64,000 nt of DNA from an uncultured Halomonas sp. GTDB taxonomy: Bacteria > Pseudomonadota > Gammaproteobacteria > Pseudomonadales > Halomonadaceae. The DNA is taken from NCBI RefSeq assembly GCF_946887195.1, contig NZ_CAMPKE010000017.1, positions 1 to 64,000 of the forward strand, given 5' to 3'. The notes beneath the pieces were generated by a model. It ran no database searches. It worked only from the letters and a program-made list of their open reading frames with translations, and was not told the origin of the DNA. A program made the translations under genes and the position numbers. This document shows positions 62,310 through 64,000 of this stretch, in pieces. How positions within the stretch are numbered: the stretch's first letter is position 1; the number at the start of each line of letters is the position of its first letter.

Positions 62310-63488
62310 TTATCTTTCGATGGCTAAAGCGACTCCTTGGCCGCCACCGATACACAAAGTCGCCAAGCCTTTCTTGGCATCGCGCGCAATCATCTCGTGC
62401 AGCAGGCTGACCAGCACGCGGCAGCCGGAGGCACCGATCGGGTGGCCCAATGCAATGGCGCCGCCGTTGGGGTTCACCTTGGCCATATCCCAGCCCAACT
62501 CCTTGTTGACCGATAGCGCCTGTGCGGCAAATGCCTCGTTGGCTTCGACCAGGTCGAGATCGTCGAGTGTCCAGCCTGCCTTCTCCAGGCAGCGGCGGGT
62601 CGCCGGGGCCGGGCCGATGCCCATGATCGCCGGATCGACGCCGGCATTGGCATACGCCTTGATGCGTGCCAGCGGCTCCAGGCCCAATTCACGGGCCTTG
62701 GCCTCGGAGCACAGCATGGCGACTGCCGCACCGTCGTTGAGCGACGAGGCATTGCCAGCGGTGACACTGCCGTCTTTCTTGAATGCCGGCTTCATGCCGG
62801 CGAGCTTCTCGGCGGTGATACCGGCGCGCGGCCCTTCGTCGGTATCGAAGACGATGGGATCGCCCCTGCGCTGGGGAATCTCGATCGGCACGATCTGACT
62901 CTTGAAGCGGCCGGCTTCTATCGCGGCGATGGCGTTGCGTTGCGAGGCAGCGGCGAATTCATCCATCTGCTCGCGAGTGATGCCATATTTCTCGGCCAGA
63001 TTCTCGGCAGTGATGCCCATATGATACTGGTTGAATGCATCCCACAAGCCATCGTGGACCATGGTATCGATGGCGTTCCAGTCGCCCATACGCTGACCGG
63101 TGCGCGAATGGGGCAGCACATGGGGTGACAGCGACATGTTTTCCTGGCCGCCGGCAAGAATCAATTCGGCGTCACCGCAACGAATCGCCTGGGTCGCCAA
63201 ATGCAAGGCCTTGAGGCCGGAGCCGCAGACCTTATTGATGGTCATGGCCGGCACCGCATCGGGCAAGCCGGCGAGGATCGATGCCTGGCGCGCCGGATTC
63301 TGCCCACAGCCGGCGGTCAGTACCTGACCGAGCAGCACTTCATCGACCTGCTCCGGAGCCACCCCGGTGCCGGTGAGGATATCCTGGATGACGCGAGCTC
63401 CCAGCTCGGTGGCGGGAAGGCTGGAGAGCGAGCCGCCGAAGGTGCCGATGGCGGTGCGGCGTGCCGCGACGATGACCACATCTTGCAT
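62310..63488 (-). CDS. Acetyl-CoA C-acetyltransferase (thiolase)
   Basis: Biosynthetic-type thiolase of 392 residues that condenses two acetyl-CoA to acetoacetyl-CoA; the layout and length resemble PhaA/AtoB. Acyl-accepting cysteine C88 in [11 protein letters not shown], active-site histidine in [14 protein letters not shown] and the second cysteine in LCIGGGQG are all present. A GAGGAG RBS supports the ATG at 63488; an upstream in-frame frame to 63599 has none. It could serve polyhydroxybutyrate synthesis or fatty-acid and ketone metabolism. No pha genes are in view. Confidence 0.9.
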   Translation of the reverse strand: MQDVVIVAARRTAIGTFGGSLSSLPATELGARVIQDILTGTGVAPEQVDEVLLGQVLTAGCGQNPARQASILAGLPDAVPAMTINKVCGSGLKALHLATQAIRCGDAELILAGGQENMSLSPHVLPHSRTGQRMGDWNAIDTMVHDGLWDAFNQYHMGITAENLAEKYGITREQMDEFAAASQRNAIAAIEAGRFKSQIVPIEIPQRRGDPIVFDTDEGPRAGITAEKLAGMKPAFKKDGSVTAGNASSLNDGAAVAMLCSEAKARELGLEPLARIKAYANAGVDPAIMGIGPAPATRRCLEKAGWTLDDLDLVEANEAFAAQALSVNKELGWDMAKVNPNGGAIALGHPIGASGCRVLVSLLHEMIARDAKKGLATLCIGGGQGVALAIER

Positions 63489-63576
63489 GCGAGGCTCCTC
63501 GAGGGGGTTGAGCGGTTTCCTACAGCATAGGAGACGGTTGTGCGCCGCGGCAATCGCTAATGCGTGGCGCTGCACC

Positions 63577-64000
63577 TCAACGTGACAGGGAAACCGCAAG
63601 ATTGTCGATCAGGCGCGCCGGACCGAGATGCACGGCGGCGAGTAACACGGCGTCGCGGGTAGCGTCGGTGACCGGGCCCAGATCGTGCGCGCGGCGCAGC
63701 TCGAGATAATCGGGCGCCAAGCCCGCCGCGCTGAACTGGGCGAGCGTATCGCGCAGCACGGCGGGGGCGGCCTCTCCGCTCTGTAGCGCATCGCGCGCTC
63801 GGCAAAGATTGCGATAGAGCGCCGGCGCCTGGGCACGCTGGACGGCATCGAGGTAACCATTGCGCGATGACAGGGCCAGACCGTCATCGGCGCGCACGAT
63901 GGGTACGCCGACGATCTCGACCGGGACATGCAGATCGGCGGTCAGCTTGCGGATCACCGCCAGCTGTTGTCGGTCCTTTTCACCGAAACAGGCCAGGTCG
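63577..64000 (-). CDS. panC: Pantothenate synthetase (3' part, truncated by window edge)
   Basis: Joins pantoate and beta-alanine to make pantothenate. The visible C-terminal 140 or so residues begin [18 protein letters not shown] and include [24 protein letters not shown], the conserved ATP/pantoate site. The gene continues past base 64000, so the N-terminal HIGH motif is not seen. It is upstream of the thiolase on the same strand, 88 bp away. Confidence 0.93.
   Translation of the reverse strand, partial: DLACFGEKDRQQLAVIRKLTADLHVPVEIVGVPIVRADDGLALSSRNGYLDAVQRAQAPALYRNLCRARDALQSGEAAPAVLRDTLAQFSAAGLAPDYLELRRAHDLGPVTDATRDAVLLAAVHLGPARLIDNLAVSLSR

Overview
This 64 kb window is chromosomal core DNA from a GC-rich gammaproteobacterium. 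The best guess is Halomonadaceae (Halomonas or a close relative). The reasons are the gene orders nuoJKLMN, lptM-lysA-dapF-DUF484-xerC-yigB, argH/hemCDXY, ssrA-smpB/ratA-rnfH/bamE-fur-recN, grpE-dnaK-dnaJ, carAB-greA, rlmE-ftsH-folP-glmM-tpiA-secG-tRNA-rimP-nusA-infB-rbfA-truB-rpsO-pnp, a TRAP dicarboxylate/2-oxoacid-type transporter and a polyhydroxybutyrate-type thiolase. Genus is inference. No rRNA, IS element, prophage or CRISPR array was seen.

Layout. 1-5.8 kb: the last five membrane subunits of respiratory complex I. 5.9-9.1 kb: a dctQ-dctM-dctP TRAP operon on the minus strand. 9.3-11.5 kb: an EEP-family hydrolase, dsbA and a dihaem cytochrome c4. 11.8-18.6 kb: engB facing a long minus-strand run yigB-xerC-DUF484-dapF-lysA-lptM-argH. 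18.8-23.3 kb: the haem genes hemC-hemD-hemX-hemY. 23.4-28.2 kb: a purine permease, an MscS-type channel and two small uncharacterised proteins. 28.3-32.9 kb: tmRNA, smpB, ratA-rnfH, bamE, fur and recN. 33.1-37.0 kb: grpE-dnaK-dnaJ. 37.1-40.3 kb: the accessory stretch, with a marR-eamA pair, a lipoprotein of the phytase-like esterase family and a higBA toxin-antitoxin pair. 40.3-46.3 kb: dapB and carA-carB-greA. 46.3-62.3 kb: the classical translation/RNA cluster from yhbY to pnp, including tRNA-Leu(GAG) and initiator tRNA. 62.3-64 kb: a thiolase and the 3' part of panC.

Regulation readable from sequence. Four good matches to the sigma-32 consensus (CTTGAAA, about 14 nt, CCCCATNT) lie upstream of smpB, grpE, dnaK and ftsH, so protein-quality control and ribosome rescue appear to share heat-shock control. 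recN has a LexA box over its -10. carA is preceded by a terminator hairpin inside a translatable leader, the architecture of UTP-sensitive pyrBI-type attenuation. marR has a large palindrome at its ribosome-binding site.

No novel multi-gene system is evident. The most interesting items are regulatory: the carAB leader, the smpB heat-shock promoter, a small leader ORF translationally overlapping nuoM, and an initiator tRNA with a U1/U72 mismatch. Most long antisense frames are shadows of high-GC codon bias. Product calls rest on recognition of motifs and gene order; no database search was run.
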